Origin: Linum tenue
Lineage: Eukaryota > Streptophyta > Magnoliopsida > Malpighiales > Linaceae
Assembly: GCA_946122785.1 (NCBI GenBank)
Contig: CAMGYJ010000002.1
Span: forward strand, 22,232,492 to 22,296,491
Length of the DNA: 64,000 nucleotides
Direction: 5' to 3'
In this document: in pieces, positions 44,502 to 56,139 of the stretch
How the letters are laid out: each line of letters opens with the position of its first letter
How positions within the stretch are numbered: position 1 is the stretch's first letter
Notes under the pieces: generated by a model
The model's input: the letters and a program-made list of their open reading frames with translations, nothing else
Told to the model about the DNA's origin: nothing
The model's database searches: none
Program-made: the position numbers and the translations under genes

Positions 44502-47500
44502 TGCGGCTGTGATTACGCTCGAGTTTTGTTAATTTGATTCTCTCTGGATGAATAGGTGAGGTTGGGCGTGGAAGTTCCGCCAGAAGTTTGCGAGGATTGC
44601 TACAAGAGAGTCATCAGGGAGTTCATGAAGCAGGCGAAGGTGGGTGGTTCTTTCTTCCCCGTTGCGGTTCGTGTAGAATTATTCTGGCACTGACGAATTC
44701 GATTCCTGGATGAACTAGGTGCCAGGGTTTCGTCCTGGAAAGAATGTTCCGGAGGGTGTTCTTGTGAATTACGTCGGCAGGCAAAGTGTTCAGAAGGCTG
44801 CTGTTGAGTCTATCTTGCAGAGGACTCTCCCTCATGCACTGGCTTCGGTATTGATTTCATCACTTATGGCTTCTTCACACTTGGAAGTTATATACGAATG
44901 ACGGGCATTCCTGTTGTTTTGACCTGGGAATTCTCTTTTACCTTTTTTCTGAATTAGGTGAATGAAAGGGCTTTGAAAGATTCAGTTCGCATTGCGACCA
45001 ATTACTCTGAGATGGAGAAGACTTATTCATCTCTTAACATCCTTAGGTTTGTCTCAGTTGTACCTTCGAAGTTGCATTGATGCATTCCCCATCCACATGC
45101 AGTTTAAGCTTGTGTTCATCTTAGTCACTAGTAAAGTCTAGAATGCAATTGTGTGAGTGGTGACTAGAAGTTAAATTTTTTGCGCAGATATGATATCATT
45201 GTTGATGTGGCTCCTGAACTCAAATGGGTCCCTGAGGATGGATACAAACAATTGAAGGTTGTTGTGGAGATAGACAGTGATATAGATGCACAGGTAGCTT
45301 CTGAACAGGAATTTAGACGTCGTCACAAGTCCCTTGGTGCTATGAGAATTGTAACTGACAGAGGACTGCAGGTAAGCGTTTGGGAATCTGTGTTCTCTAT
45401 TTCTTTCCTCTGGGTCTTTAGGTTGAAGTCCTTTTGTTCGTTTATTGCTGGACAAGATGTCCATTTTGTGGTGTTTCCAGTTGGCGAAAATTTATTTATC
45501 TCCCTCCGTGAAGTCGTGATAGCCTGATAGGTCTCCAAATTTAATGCAATAGGAAATAATTTCTATTATGAAATGTAGTTCTTGTGAAACAACTTTATGC
45601 AGTTTTGCAATATTTGATCTTCTACTATATGTGATTAGTTGAATTTCTGCACCTCCTGTATGTTTATTATACGTGCATTAAAAGATTTATCTATTAGCAG
45701 TTGTAACCAATGATTGTATCTAATTGAGGATTAGGGCTTGCTTTTCATACCTGCTTATCACTACTTACTATAGATGAGGCAACTTTTGGAACTTGGAGGA
45801 ATGCGAACTTGAAATGATTTTGTTGCATTAAGTCATCCATTCCCTTGCCAGATTGAAATTTGAATTGAATTCTGCAGATTGGTGATGTTGCGGTGCTTGA
45901 TATATCAGCAAAAAGACTTGAGAGTGAAGGATCGGACAGTATTCCAGATGCTGAGAGTAAAGGTCTGTCAATGTATCCTCAATTATGTTCTGTACTTAGT
46001 TTCTAGGTGATGCAGTAACAATTTACCTGTGATGGATGTGCATAATCAATATGATAGCAACTCATACATGGATGGCGTAATTGATGTTGGTATTCTGGAG
46101 GCACAAAATTAAGAATCGCAAGTTTCTTGTGGAAGATGGCTTCTTTGGGATAGATTGAGTAAATGTAATACTTCTGTGCTCCCAGGATTCAATTTTGATA
46201 CAGAGGATGGTGACAAAGTACTCCCAGGATTTCTTAATTCAATAATAGGGATTCGACCAGGTGAAGTAAAGTCTTTTCCACTTGCGTTTCCTGAAACATG
46301 GAGACAAGAAAATCTTCGTGGTGTTCATGCGGAATTTTCTGTAAGTTTCTTTCTGCTTAAACTCATAGCTCCAATCATTAGAATTGGAAGTATAAGATCT
46401 TGGGTACATGAAGTCATAAGATGATAAACCAGCAATATTAATATAAGTTATTTTGGTTGCTGTACTATTCTAGGTTGAATGCAAGGAATTATTTTATAGG
46501 GATTTGCCACAGTTGGATGATTCTCTTGCTGAGAAACTTGTTCCTGGATGCACCTCTATACAACAGGTGTTTTCCCTCACATTGCCTTTAACTTCATTCA
46601 CAACCTAGAACCTTAAAACCTACATGCAGCCCAGGCTAAAAAATCCTCATTCAACCATGTATAGGTCAAGGATTTGTTGTTGGAGAAGTGCCTGGAAGTT
46701 GAGCAAACAGCAAGAGAGCAAGCAACTGATAATGCAATTCTTGACCAGCTTTGTAAGGTTAGTTCATCCTTTGTAAACTTAGCAAGACCTGTTGGTGATA
46801 CATAGCTGAATGGATTTTTGCGTCTTTCTACTGATAACATTTGTGCTCTGTGGTCCTTCATGCACGAGGCAATACTTTCAGTCTGTTGGTCTTTAAAATG
46901 GTCCTACATTTTTTGCTTATTTGCCTGTTGTTTGTTGTACCAAAATGATCAGATGGTAGAGGTTGATATTCCCAAGTCCTTATTCGAGGAACAAGGTAGA
47001 CAACTTTATGGAGCCAAACTTCTCCAGATCCAGGTGGGTCCTGTTGTTATGCTGGTGTTGATGCGGTCTAAATAGTGAGAGAAAGAGAGAGTTGAGAGAA
47101 ATGTGGCAATTGTCATCATTGATTCATTTCTTTTGGTGCAGGCAAATATGAAACTTAATGAAGAGCAGTTGGCTAGGCTGTCAAGTCCTAGGGCAGTAAA
47201 TGAGTACCTGGAAGGCCAGAAGGAGAACATAACCAGAGTGATAAAACAAAATCTGGCAGTTGGGGATATCTTCAAACGAGAAAAACTGGAGGTAAAACGT
47301 TATCATATATTCGCCCGAACTGTATTTATCCACCCGTCCTCTGATATCACTGATTCAATATCCATTCATTCAACTGGCCACAGTTTGCAACGGAAGAACT
47401 GCTGAAAGAGGTTGAAAACTCTATAGCTGAGTTCAAACGTACTCAACAAGAATACGATGAGGACCGTGTGAAGGAACAGGTCCGTCCTCTCCTTTTCTCC

Positions 47501-47772
47501 ACTTCTCACTGTTTCTGCCCTCATAATACTTTTGGATACAGCTTGCAGGGAATACATCCCAATAAGATGCTACGTTTTACTGCCGATGTAGTTAGTTTTG
47601 CAACAAGGCGATCTTATACTGATTGTCTTCTGTAAGCGGTGATGGAGGAGACTGTAATAGTTGTGAATGACAAATTGTTTGCAATGGGACGCAGGTTCAG
47701 GAGATACTAGAAGGAGCTAAAGTGCTGGAATGGTTGAGAGAGCATGCCGACATTCAGTGCATTACCAAGTGA
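44123..47772 (+). CDS. TIG: Chloroplast trigger-factor-like protein
   Basis: Thirteen exons: 44123-44431, 44556-44639, 44719-44847, 44958-45046, 45188-45371, 45878-45962, 46186-46340, 46474-46566, 46665-46757, 46953-47033, 47142-47291, 47384-47479 and 47695-47772. All are in phase and give 541 residues, close to Arabidopsis TIG. The Ser/Arg-rich N-terminus of about 90 residues is a likely transit peptide. The ribosome-binding domain follows with VPGFRPGKNVPE (bacterial GFRxGKVP signature), then a PPIase-like domain (VAVLDIS, DKVLPGFLNSIIGIRPGE) and the helical chaperone C-terminus. It helps fold nascent plastid proteins. No lesions seen. Confidence 0.95.
44458..44500. repeat. (TTC)n microsatellite in TIG intron 1
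   Basis: About 14 uninterrupted TTC units shortly after the exon 1 donor. Confidence 0.9.
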
Positions 47773-48439
47773 TTGCAGAAGGAACCGTTTCTTTCCGACG
47801 CGGTAAGGGAAGACTTGTTCCACAAGGAACCAGCATAGCATCAGCCATGATGAATTGGTGGTCGGTCGGTCGTTCCATCCATCCATCCATCATTCCCGGC
47901 AATGAAAAAGGAAAAGCAGATAGGAAGGGCTTCCTTCCAAAAGAGGAGGAAAGATTCTCTTTCCGGTGAGGGATGGTCAAATTTTGGAGGAACAGATGGG
48001 CCGAAACCCTAGATAAGGATATTGGGCGGTGAGATACTACAATCAAGTAATTAATAATCAGATAATTCTTGTTGTATAATTGTGCGTAGTGATGCCGTAA
48101 TGCGGGGGTTAACGAGTAATTTACAAAATTATTGTTGGTTAATCTCTTACCTAGGCCACCTAACCTAAGTAAACGTGAAACGTAGCACCGCAGCTGAGGG
48201 TTTCGCACGATGGACGAGGGCCACCAACTCACCAAGTCCTTAAACGTGAAATGACACCAATTCTCTCCTTGGTCTCTCGTAGTCGTAGATCAAATTGAAG
48301 AGCATGATAAGCTCCCTCCTTTCTTTCTACCTCTCGTCTCCATTCAGCGGTTACATGACCATTAGTCGGTTAACACCTCTAATCATTCTTCATTAATTTT
48401 GTTTTTAATCCAACGAATGGTTTTAGTAAGATACTCTTT
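47773..48439. other. TIG 3' region and intergenic DNA
   Basis: It includes the likely TIG 3' untranslated region and a short run of ccat units near 47876-47892. No gene recognised. Confidence 0.5.
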
Positions 48440-49330
48440 TTGGAACGGATCAGATCAGTAATCTTAGGGAGCAGATCCGATGAGTAACCTTATAGTGAGT
48501 AACCCAATGCATAACCCAATAAGAATTTGCCATATCAGCGCCTCCTTCTCTCTCCTGAAAAAATTATTAATTTTCTTTCCCTTAATCTTTAACGGACGAT
48601 TTCTCACTCGTTTTAACTCGGAATTTAATTTTTTTTGCACAGTTAGATCAGATTAATTGTGCTCTTCAAAATGATATCCACTTTGATATTTTTTGGAACA
48701 AACAAAATTTGTCAGTTATTACCAGTCTATACCATATGGTATAAGTCAATACCATATGGTATTGACTGATATTAAATAACAACATACCATATGGTATGAA
48801 AAATACCAGCCAATATCATATGCTGTTATTTAATACCAGTCAATACCATATGGTATTAAATAACAACATATCATATGGTATGAAAAATACCACCTCATAC
48901 CAGAGTGGTATAGTATGGTATGGAGTTGGTAACGAGAGGATTGAAATTTTTTCCCCCAGAAAATTCTGAAATCCAATAGATCGTGATTAAATCGTTCTTT
49001 TTGTGCAAAAATTTTCGAAAATGACTAAACAAAGAAGGAGATACCATATGGTATGGAGTTGGTAACGAGAGGGATGCAATTTTTTTTTTTCTCAAAAAAT
49101 ATTGAAAATGGATATCATTTTGTAGAGCACAACGAACTCGTTCCATCTGTGCAAAAAAAAAATAATTTGAAATCCGAGTTAGAACGAAGAAGATATGATC
49201 CAATAAAGAAAACTAGGGAAAATAAATGTCTTTAATTCTCCACCCTTAGATCTGCAGTCACTTAAAAGAAGGGTCCAGATTTGGTTACTCATTGTTACTC
49301 ACCCTAATGTTACTTACCCTATCTTGAGCC
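48440..49330. mobile_element. Inverted-repeat element with internal palindrome array
   Basis: The left arm (gcacagttagatcagattaa, then gctcttcaaaatgatatcc) is mirrored by the right arm (ggatatcattttgtagagc, then ctgtgcaaaaaa). The outer blocks, with gtgagtaac and gtaatctta-type sequence, also pair. The arms exceed 200 bp with moderate divergence. No coding sequence is present. Ends and target duplication are not fixed. Confidence 0.55.
48735..49065. repeat. Array of ATACCATATGGTAT palindromes
   Basis: The perfect 14-bp palindrome, or near variants, recurs about eight times. It is separated by partly repeated spacers such as attaaataacaacat and gaaaaatacca. Confidence 0.85.
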
Positions 49331-49501
49331 GTAATCTTATGCCGAGTAATTATGACTAACCCGTCCACATCAGTATGACATCAGCATCCCTCTCTCTCCT
49401 GGAAAGCTTTTAATTTCCCCTCATAAATCTTTGACGGACGATTTCTCACTCGTTTTAAATCGAAATTTAATTCTTTTACACAGTTAGATCAGATTAATTG
49501 T
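49300..49501. mobile_element. Partial second copy of the inverted-repeat element
   Basis: It repeats the left arm of the preceding element in the same orientation (gacggacgatttctcactcg, cacagttagatcagattaat). It stops at the Copia LTR, where the first copy reads on as tgctcttc. The Copia element therefore landed inside it. Confidence 0.65.
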
Positions 49502-50202
49502 TGTTAGGAACGGAACAACAACAAGAACTAGGTTACCGAATCTGGAGCTGAGTCGCGGACTAGGTCACTCTCTTTAAGACGTTCGCGGCACTGCCCTCGA
49601 TGCGCACGACAGACTATCAAGCGGTCGTCTCCAGGATAAAATAACTCCTTTGTGTACTCGCGGTTTTGTGCGAAAACCGGAGCTCTCTGAACACTCTCTC
49701 TATTCTGTTTATGCTCGTTGTGGTGTCTTTAGAGGGGCTGGGGAGGCGGCTATTTATAGGAGCTGAACCCCTAGGAATATACCCTCTTGCTTGGGGAATA
49801 AGTCGGATTAAGTAAGGAAGATAATTACTTCCTTAATTAAAACCGTCGGTTAAGATGAATCCTGCAGGATTATCCTTCGAATATTCCTTTTTAATCGATT
49901 ATCCTTAGAATATTCCTCAGAATAACCGATTAATAATTAATTATTAGATAATTAATTTCGTTCGGAATTTCTCCAAAAAATATGTATATAGTCTCAAGTG
50001 AACCAACAAATCGACGACGCGCGTGTGTATGGTGGTCCGTTAGGTCCTCCCTCTCCCACAAAAGTGGGTCACCCCAAGGGGCATGCCCTTAGGAGAGAGG
50101 CTCCTATCTTTATACACATTTCACCAAGTAAAACTACCAATGTGGTAGTTTTTCCACTTGAGACTCTATAGCTTTCAAAGCTATTCATACATATTTCCAA
50201 CA
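49502..50202 (-). repeat. Copia-type LTR, probably the 3' LTR
   Basis: On the minus strand it starts TGTTGGAAATATG and ends CCTAACA, with a TATA box at 49751-49759. Sequence just upstream on that strand is a purine run (AGGGGGAT), as expected before a 3' LTR. The internal region is cut off about 8 bases later by the Athila composite. The target side reads ATTGT at 49497-49501. Confidence 0.7.
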
Positions 50203-50209
50203 ATCCCCC

Positions 50210-51564
50210 TGACACGCCAAAACACAACATCAAACTGCGACCAAGTGTAATCGCAGTCCGGGAATGCAGTAACAGGCAAGTTCAATTATCAACCCGGGGT
50301 CTAGATCTACTGATTACTCCGTGATTCTCTATTATCTAGCAAACTAGTTCGAGTGATTGTTGTTAAAAGTAAAAGCAACAAGAAAGCAGTAAATTGTTCG
50401 GTTTTCAAAGTCAAGAAAGAGTCACTCGGGATTGAGTCCCCCTAGCCCCTTAGTTAGGTTCAATTGTAATTCCCTGGGTTGATTTACTGTTGATTAGACT
50501 GCGGAAGATCCGACAGTAGCTTGGAATCTCTTAAGCTGACCAAGCCCTCTCAGTCTAACTACCCGGCAGACGACTAGTCTTCACCGGGATAGAAAGCTGA
50601 GGCTATGAACACAGAACTCCACTACTGGAATTGAATTCCAGTACAAAGCAGTAAACTGGCTAACTCTCGTATAGCCAATCTCCTACTATCGAATGAAGAG
50701 GCTCTAACAACCTAATCAGATTCTATCTATCTCAGGTTGCAGCAGAAATTGAGAAAAGCTGATCAGACTCAAATCAATTCAATAAACATGCATCATTCGA
50801 TTAAAATCAAACAGTAATATCATCCCAAGTCATTACAATCAAATCCCTAACACAAGGAACTAGGGTTCTTCATACCCAAGTGAGAGAAGGGTTCTACTCC
50901 ATAGAGAGAGAAGAGAAAACAGTAATCGGATTAGTCATACTCATAACGATGAGGAAAATCTGCTCCGGGACGATGATTTCCACTCCTATGACGATCTCCA
51001 AGCTCGATTCGATGAAATCCAGCTCTAAGATAGCTTCTAGGATGTGTTCTTCGTACTTTCTCTCTCTAGGGCTCTCTTTTTGCTCTGAAAACACGATTCC
51101 CTCCCTTTTGCCTCGGAATAGGCTCTAAAATCAGGATTTCCCGACTCGCACGGCCAGGCCGCACGGCCGTGCAGATCACCACTTTGGGCGTGCGACTCAA
51201 AACGCAGCGTGTCGTTTAATCGATCTTCAGCCATCTCACACGGCCAGGGTTGCACGATGGCACGGCCGTGTGAGAATTCTGGCCTGCCCGTGCATGCTCT
51301 CGCACAATTCCGCACGGCCTGGATTGTCCTTCGCACGGCCGTGTGATGCCATGGTCTGCCCGTGCAGCTTCCTTGAAATCTCGCCATTCGTCCGATCTTC
51401 GTCCAATCGACCCCAGACTCGCTCCCAAGCCTCCATTCACGTACTTGGACCTGAAATATCACAAACAAGCACAACCTAGCGTGAAATCGGCCTAAAACAC
51501 GAGAATCGACACCTCAAACGGTGTAAGAACGAGGGTAAAAACATGTGTAAATAACGGTCTATCA
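50210..51564 (-). repeat. LTR1 of the composite (3' LTR)
   Basis: On the minus strand it runs TGATAGACC to GGCGTGTCA and is 1355 bp long. A polypurine tract adjoins its start. It contains a cluster of GCACGGCCGTGC-type palindromes (about 51145-51345). Confidence 0.88.
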
Positions 51565-51580
51565 AACTCCCCCACACTTA
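51565..51580 (-). other. Polypurine tract next to LTR1
   Basis: The minus strand reads TAAGTGTGGGGGAGTT directly before the LTR start, the usual Athila form. Confidence 0.8.
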
Positions 51581-53422
51581 ACCGTTTGCTTGTCCCCAAG
51601 CAAACCAAGTCAGACACCAGGTAAGCTTACATATTTCAATCAACCAACATTGGGGACAAGTCATAAAGGCACAGAACACGTGAATCGCACTGGTTTTCAA
51701 ACATCAATACATGAACAACCTCAATAACAACCTGGACAACCACCACAAAGGACATTCGAGTGCAGCAAATCGAGTAGAGGAAGAGTCTCCCTTCTGTTCA
51801 CTGGCCAACCTAGACTTGATTCAACCACTTACTCAAAACAGTCAACTCATGCATCCAACTCAAGACATCAGAATAGAGACCGAGCAATCTAGGTCCTCAC
51901 CGGGGTACAAGAGCATATAGAAAATGAAAATGAATCACTCACTCTCGACCAGTGGGGTCAGGACAATTTGATGCGAAAGATGCGCATGCTATTTCTCTCA
52001 ATCCCTATCATCTCTTCACCATGATGGCAGCCTCTAAATGCTAGAGTTCACATATGGGGTGTCACCACTAACTAATCAGGAGGTCTTAGACACAGGTTCA
52101 AATGACTGGCTAGGGTCTTGGACATGGGGAAAAAGCCTTTTAGGTGGTGGAAGTATTCATAGCAAAAGGTTCCACATTTTCCAAACACACAATCACAGTC
52201 AAACAAACCGGTATTTTCTTTCTGCTATTCTGCATTACTCAATATCTCAAGAGCACAAGAGCGAAGGAGGCATAAACATCAGCATTTCCAAGCCAGACTG
52301 CTAAGAAACACTACTTAATGGGCATTATTCAGATTTTTGGTAGTGGCTCTCTTTTGCTTTCAATTTTTCTTTGTTTTTCTTTCATTTTTCTTTTCATTTC
52401 TTAAGAGAGCCACCACTTCCGCACATATTTCAAACATCTGCCCAACTTTTAAGCACTACCTCCAACACTCACATAAACTTTAGCAGAAACAGCAGAGAAT
52501 ATGTAAAAACCACTCTGTGGAACCTTCTAAAAGATGCAACAAGGGTGATTTTTTTCGTTATAGACCAAAAGAAAGGATAACACACGGCTCAAAGGGGCTG
52601 ACTAGGGGATATGACACATCAGGACAGTCAGTTTTGGGCGTGGGCTAATCCTATGCCCCCATCATCTTAGCTAGTGACAACGTGAATGCTACACATCATG
52701 GAAGAGGGATCTATCGCACAAGAAAGAAACGAGCAGACTCAAATCTCACATGGCTACCTATATGCTCTATCTCACATTCTGATACCCTGAACTAGATGCA
52801 TAAACGACTGTCAAGAACACGTAATCAGATCAAGTCACATTTGGCAAGCAAACAGTTGAAAAACTGAACCCCTACATCGTTCTACTGCACATCTCAGTCC
52901 TCATCATAGGTTGTCCTAGTCGCAAACAAGTTGTCATGCATTAATCCGAAAACCAATCAATTCATCCATCAAAACACAGTGCCAATATGATCAAACATCA
53001 GTACTTGGATCCCTCAAATCGTAAGATTCGGACAGCGGACTAGGATCCAAGCACCCAAATAAATATTCCAACCGATACAAAGCACCCCCCCACACTTAAG
53101 CACGACATTGCCCTCAATGGAGTAGAGGGAAAGATAAGGGGAACGATGTTACCGGATTGGAACACTGCTGGGGGACTGGAAGTGGACCAGTCAGCGAGAA
53201 ACAAACGGGAGAGTGGACAATGCTGCACAATTCGAACACCAGAAACACACTAGCACACTATGCGTTAGGGATAAGTGTTAGCCCAGACGGCTACATCAAA
53301 CCACAAAGGAAAACCAAAAACAAAAACAAACGACACTAAGTTCAAGCTCCGCACACATGGAGCAAACACACAAGAGTCTAAAACGAAAAAGAAAACACAC
53401 TGAGACGGGCAACGAGTACAGC
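51581..53422 (-). other. 3' non-coding region of internal region 1
   Basis: I find no coding frame. A second purine tract at about 53083-53098, followed on the plus strand by cacgacattgccctcaatgg, is shared with internal region 2 (61520-61556). The two internal regions therefore have a common origin in their 3' parts. Confidence 0.65.
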
Positions 53423-54808
53423 CTACTCGTCGCCAAGATCGTCGAGGTCGATGTCGTTCATGAACGCGTCATCATCAGCAGAGCCAGCAGCACCATCATC
53501 ACCGTTAGCTGGGGCATGTGGAGGTGGGGAGTCATCCCATGGAGTCCTCCAGACAGGTGGCTCGCCCGGTAGCAGCTGGAGCAGGTGCTGCTGAACCTCC
53601 TGCATGCGCCGTGAACGGCGCTTCTCCCGCTCGATGTGGGCGAGAGTCACTCCCTGCTGTGTCTGGAGCATGTCCAGACGCTCATCATAAGCATCCATCC
53701 TACGCTGGTACGTGGCCTGGTGCTCTGCGTACTGCTGATGGAACTGTAGCTGCTGGTCGAGGATCTGCTGGTTCTGGATCCGCAGCTGCTCGAACTGGGA
53801 GGAAAAGTAATCCTGGCCCGGGAAAGCGGAGCTGCTACCCCCGTAATGGAAGTCAGTCTGTGGTGGATCATCAGCAGCATCATCCACATCCTCTGGGTGA
53901 ATATCCTCACCTGCCTCCTCCTCCTGGCCCTCTGGCTGGTCCTCTGGCTCGGGCTCCGCGGGGATCGGAGGTTCCGGAAACCCGTCGACCCACAGAACAC
54001 CGTTCCTCTCCCGCAATAGCTGCATCTTCCCGATCGTCTTGCTGCCAAAGATGAGGGTGTCCCCCTCCTCGGTGCACCCCTGCAGTGAAAGGCCAAAGAA
54101 GGTGGCCAGGCGGGTGATGAGGGGGGCGCAGTGGAGGCTCTTCAGCTCTGTAGCAGTCTTCTCGAAGGTCTTGGCCACCACCGAACCCAGGTGGAGAGGA
54201 TGGTTGCGCTGGCGGATCGAATGGATGAAGTACAGGGTCCTCTTCGTGATGGCGCTGGCACTGTCTGCTGCAGGGGTGTAAGACTTCGCCAGCAGGTGGT
54301 GGAGAAGTCGGTTGTCGAGCAGCAGGGTGGATCCCTTCGTCCTCCCGGCCCGGAAGGGACGCGTCTGGCCTGGCCGAGCCAGGCTGGTGTACAGCCTCCC
54401 GAAGTCCACCTCCGGCGGATCATTGACCTCGGTGATGTAGTGCCGACGGTCGTCGAGGTCGAGAGCCTCGGCCAGCTCGTGGTAGCTCATGGACCGGGGG
54501 ACACCGCCCAGCCTGAATTGGACGGCTGTACCGTCCTGCCAATCGGTCGTGGAATTGTGCTTGAAGGTCGTGTAGAACTCCCACACAGGCTCGTAGTAGA
54601 CCTTCTCGCAGAGGATGAGCAGACGACGCCATGCGGTGTTGGCGACGGCGGCGGAGAGCTGCTCGTAGCAGTGCAATCGCCGAAACTCCCGTTTGGACCA
54701 GCAATGGTGTGACCCAAACGGGGTTTCCAGGACCTCCTTGAAGCGCTCTGCGGTGGGGCCCCTCCTTAGATCCCGGATGAACGGGTGCTGGAGATTCGGC
54801 TTCGCCAT
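53423..54808 (-). CDS. Athila env-like / ORF1-family protein
   Basis: An intact 461-residue frame starting MAKPNLQHPFIRDLRRG. The N-terminal 280 residues resemble the Athila ORF1 family (Pfam ATHILA): YEPVWEFYTTF, VQFRLGGVPRSMSYHELAEAL, LYFIHSIRQRNHPLHLGSVV. A Pro/Glu-rich stretch and a Gln-rich coiled coil follow, with an acidic end. No signal peptide or membrane helix is evident, so an envelope role is only positional. A splice acceptor (ttcttttgcag|GGCA) stands just before the ATG, suggesting expression from a spliced RNA. Confidence 0.7.
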   Translation of the reverse strand: MAKPNLQHPFIRDLRRGPTAERFKEVLETPFGSHHCWSKREFRRLHCYEQLSAAVANTAWRRLLILCEKVYYEPVWEFYTTFKHNSTTDWQDGTAVQFRLGGVPRSMSYHELAEALDLDDRRHYITEVNDPPEVDFGRLYTSLARPGQTRPFRAGRTKGSTLLLDNRLLHHLLAKSYTPAADSASAITKRTLYFIHSIRQRNHPLHLGSVVAKTFEKTATELKSLHCAPLITRLATFFGLSLQGCTEEGDTLIFGSKTIGKMQLLRERNGVLWVDGFPEPPIPAEPEPEDQPEGQEEEAGEDIHPEDVDDAADDPPQTDFHYGGSSSAFPGQDYFSSQFEQLRIQNQQILDQQLQFHQQYAEHQATYQRRMDAYDERLDMLQTQQGVTLAHIEREKRRSRRMQEVQQHLLQLLPGEPPVWRTPWDDSPPPHAPANGDDGAAGSADDDAFMNDIDLDDLGDE

Positions 54809-54829
54809 TGCCCTGCAAAAGAACAATCC

Positions 54830-56139
54830 AAAGTGGAACCAAAAGAGCCAAAGAAAAGGTCAAGCACACCCCCACACTTAAGAACAGAAAACAACCTAAC
54901 CATGGTTTCATCCATAGTTCGGGGGTCAAAAACTCGATAAATCAAGCATAATCTGGGTGGGGGTGCACATTCACAAGAAAATAGGCAACTCAAGGTTCAC
55001 ATCCATAGCAAATACACCCTCAAACTACATCATTAAGGGCCCCAACCGGTGGCCACAACATGGCATGAAAGACAAGCATTTCATCGAACACCTTGTGTGC
55101 ACTATTAAGTTAAGCATGAAATTGGCCAAATTCTTGCACACAAGGGCTCAAACAAGAAAATGGTACTATGCCCAACACAATTCATTCACATTCCATGCAT
55201 TCCCCTCAAACAATTTCACAAAAAGCACATGATTCAATAAGGTTCTCTAACATACACCCTACACACTCAATTCTCCACAATTGACATAGTTAAGGGCAAA
55301 ATCAAACCTGGAGACTCAAGTAGAGGTGTAGGGGATGAGGAGGGGAAGGCAATGGAAGCGACGAAACGCCGAAAAACTGGCCGGAAGTGCTCGTCGGAGC
55401 CTCGCCGGAAATTGCCTCCGGCGACAAAAACGTCGTCCAAACTCGCTCAAAATCGAGGGATAGGCCGCTTTGGGTGTAGAAAGGGTGGGTTTGATGGTGA
55501 TTTGGTGAAAAAATGACCCAAAGTGGCCGAAAAAATCGGAAAAAGGTGGTTTTGTCGCGGTTTTCCGGCGAGGGCAGAGGATTCCGGCGAGGTTTTTGGA
55601 AATTCTGACCAGACTGGCCGTGCTGGCCGAATAAATAGGCCGTGCTTCGGCCGCACGGGCAGGCACGCACGGCCGACACGGCCTGGCCGAGGAGCTTCGC
55701 ACGGCCGTGCACTTGGCACATTTGGCCGTGCGATTATTGCCGAGAGCTCGCACGGCCAGGCGGAAAATTCCGCACGGCCGAGCGAGTCAGGTTTTGCCCG
55801 TGTTGGCCACACGGCCAGGCCAGGCTGAGTCACACGGCGGTGCAACATGCACTTTTGGCCGTGCGCTTTTCACCGAGAGCTTGCACGGCCAGGGGAAAAT
55901 TTGGCACGGCCGTGCAAGTTGGTGGCCTGGCCGTGCACAGTTCTGGAGCCCTGAATTCAACCTGTTTCACTCAAAAACCGACACATGACTCTGAATCAAC
56001 GTCTCAAGACTCAAAAAACACCAAAAATCAAAGGAAAAAGAGTAAGAAAATGCAAACCTCGGTGGGGTTGCCTCCCCACAAGCGCTTCTTTACCGTCTTT
56101 TAGCTGGACGCCAGTATGGATGCTCAGGGAAGTGTAGGA
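54830..56139 (-). other. Region between pol tail and env-like ORF, with palindrome cluster
   Basis: The part at 55620-55950 is packed with GCACGGCC/GGCCGTGC motifs like those in the LTRs. Near 56060-56078 the minus strand has GGGGAGGCAACCCC; a similar ggttgcctcccaac stretch lies in internal region 2 near 61763. This stretch is the likely intron for the env-like RNA. No convincing protein is encoded. Confidence 0.55.

Noticed and set aside
51145..51345. CRISPR-like array
   Set aside because: Repeated GCACGGCC motifs are short palindromes at irregular spacing in a plant LTR, with no unique spacers of constant size.
53518..54712. Long plus-strand frames opposite the env-like ORF
   Set aside because: Shadow frames of a GC-rich coding region. 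The minus strand has the domain match and the splice acceptor.
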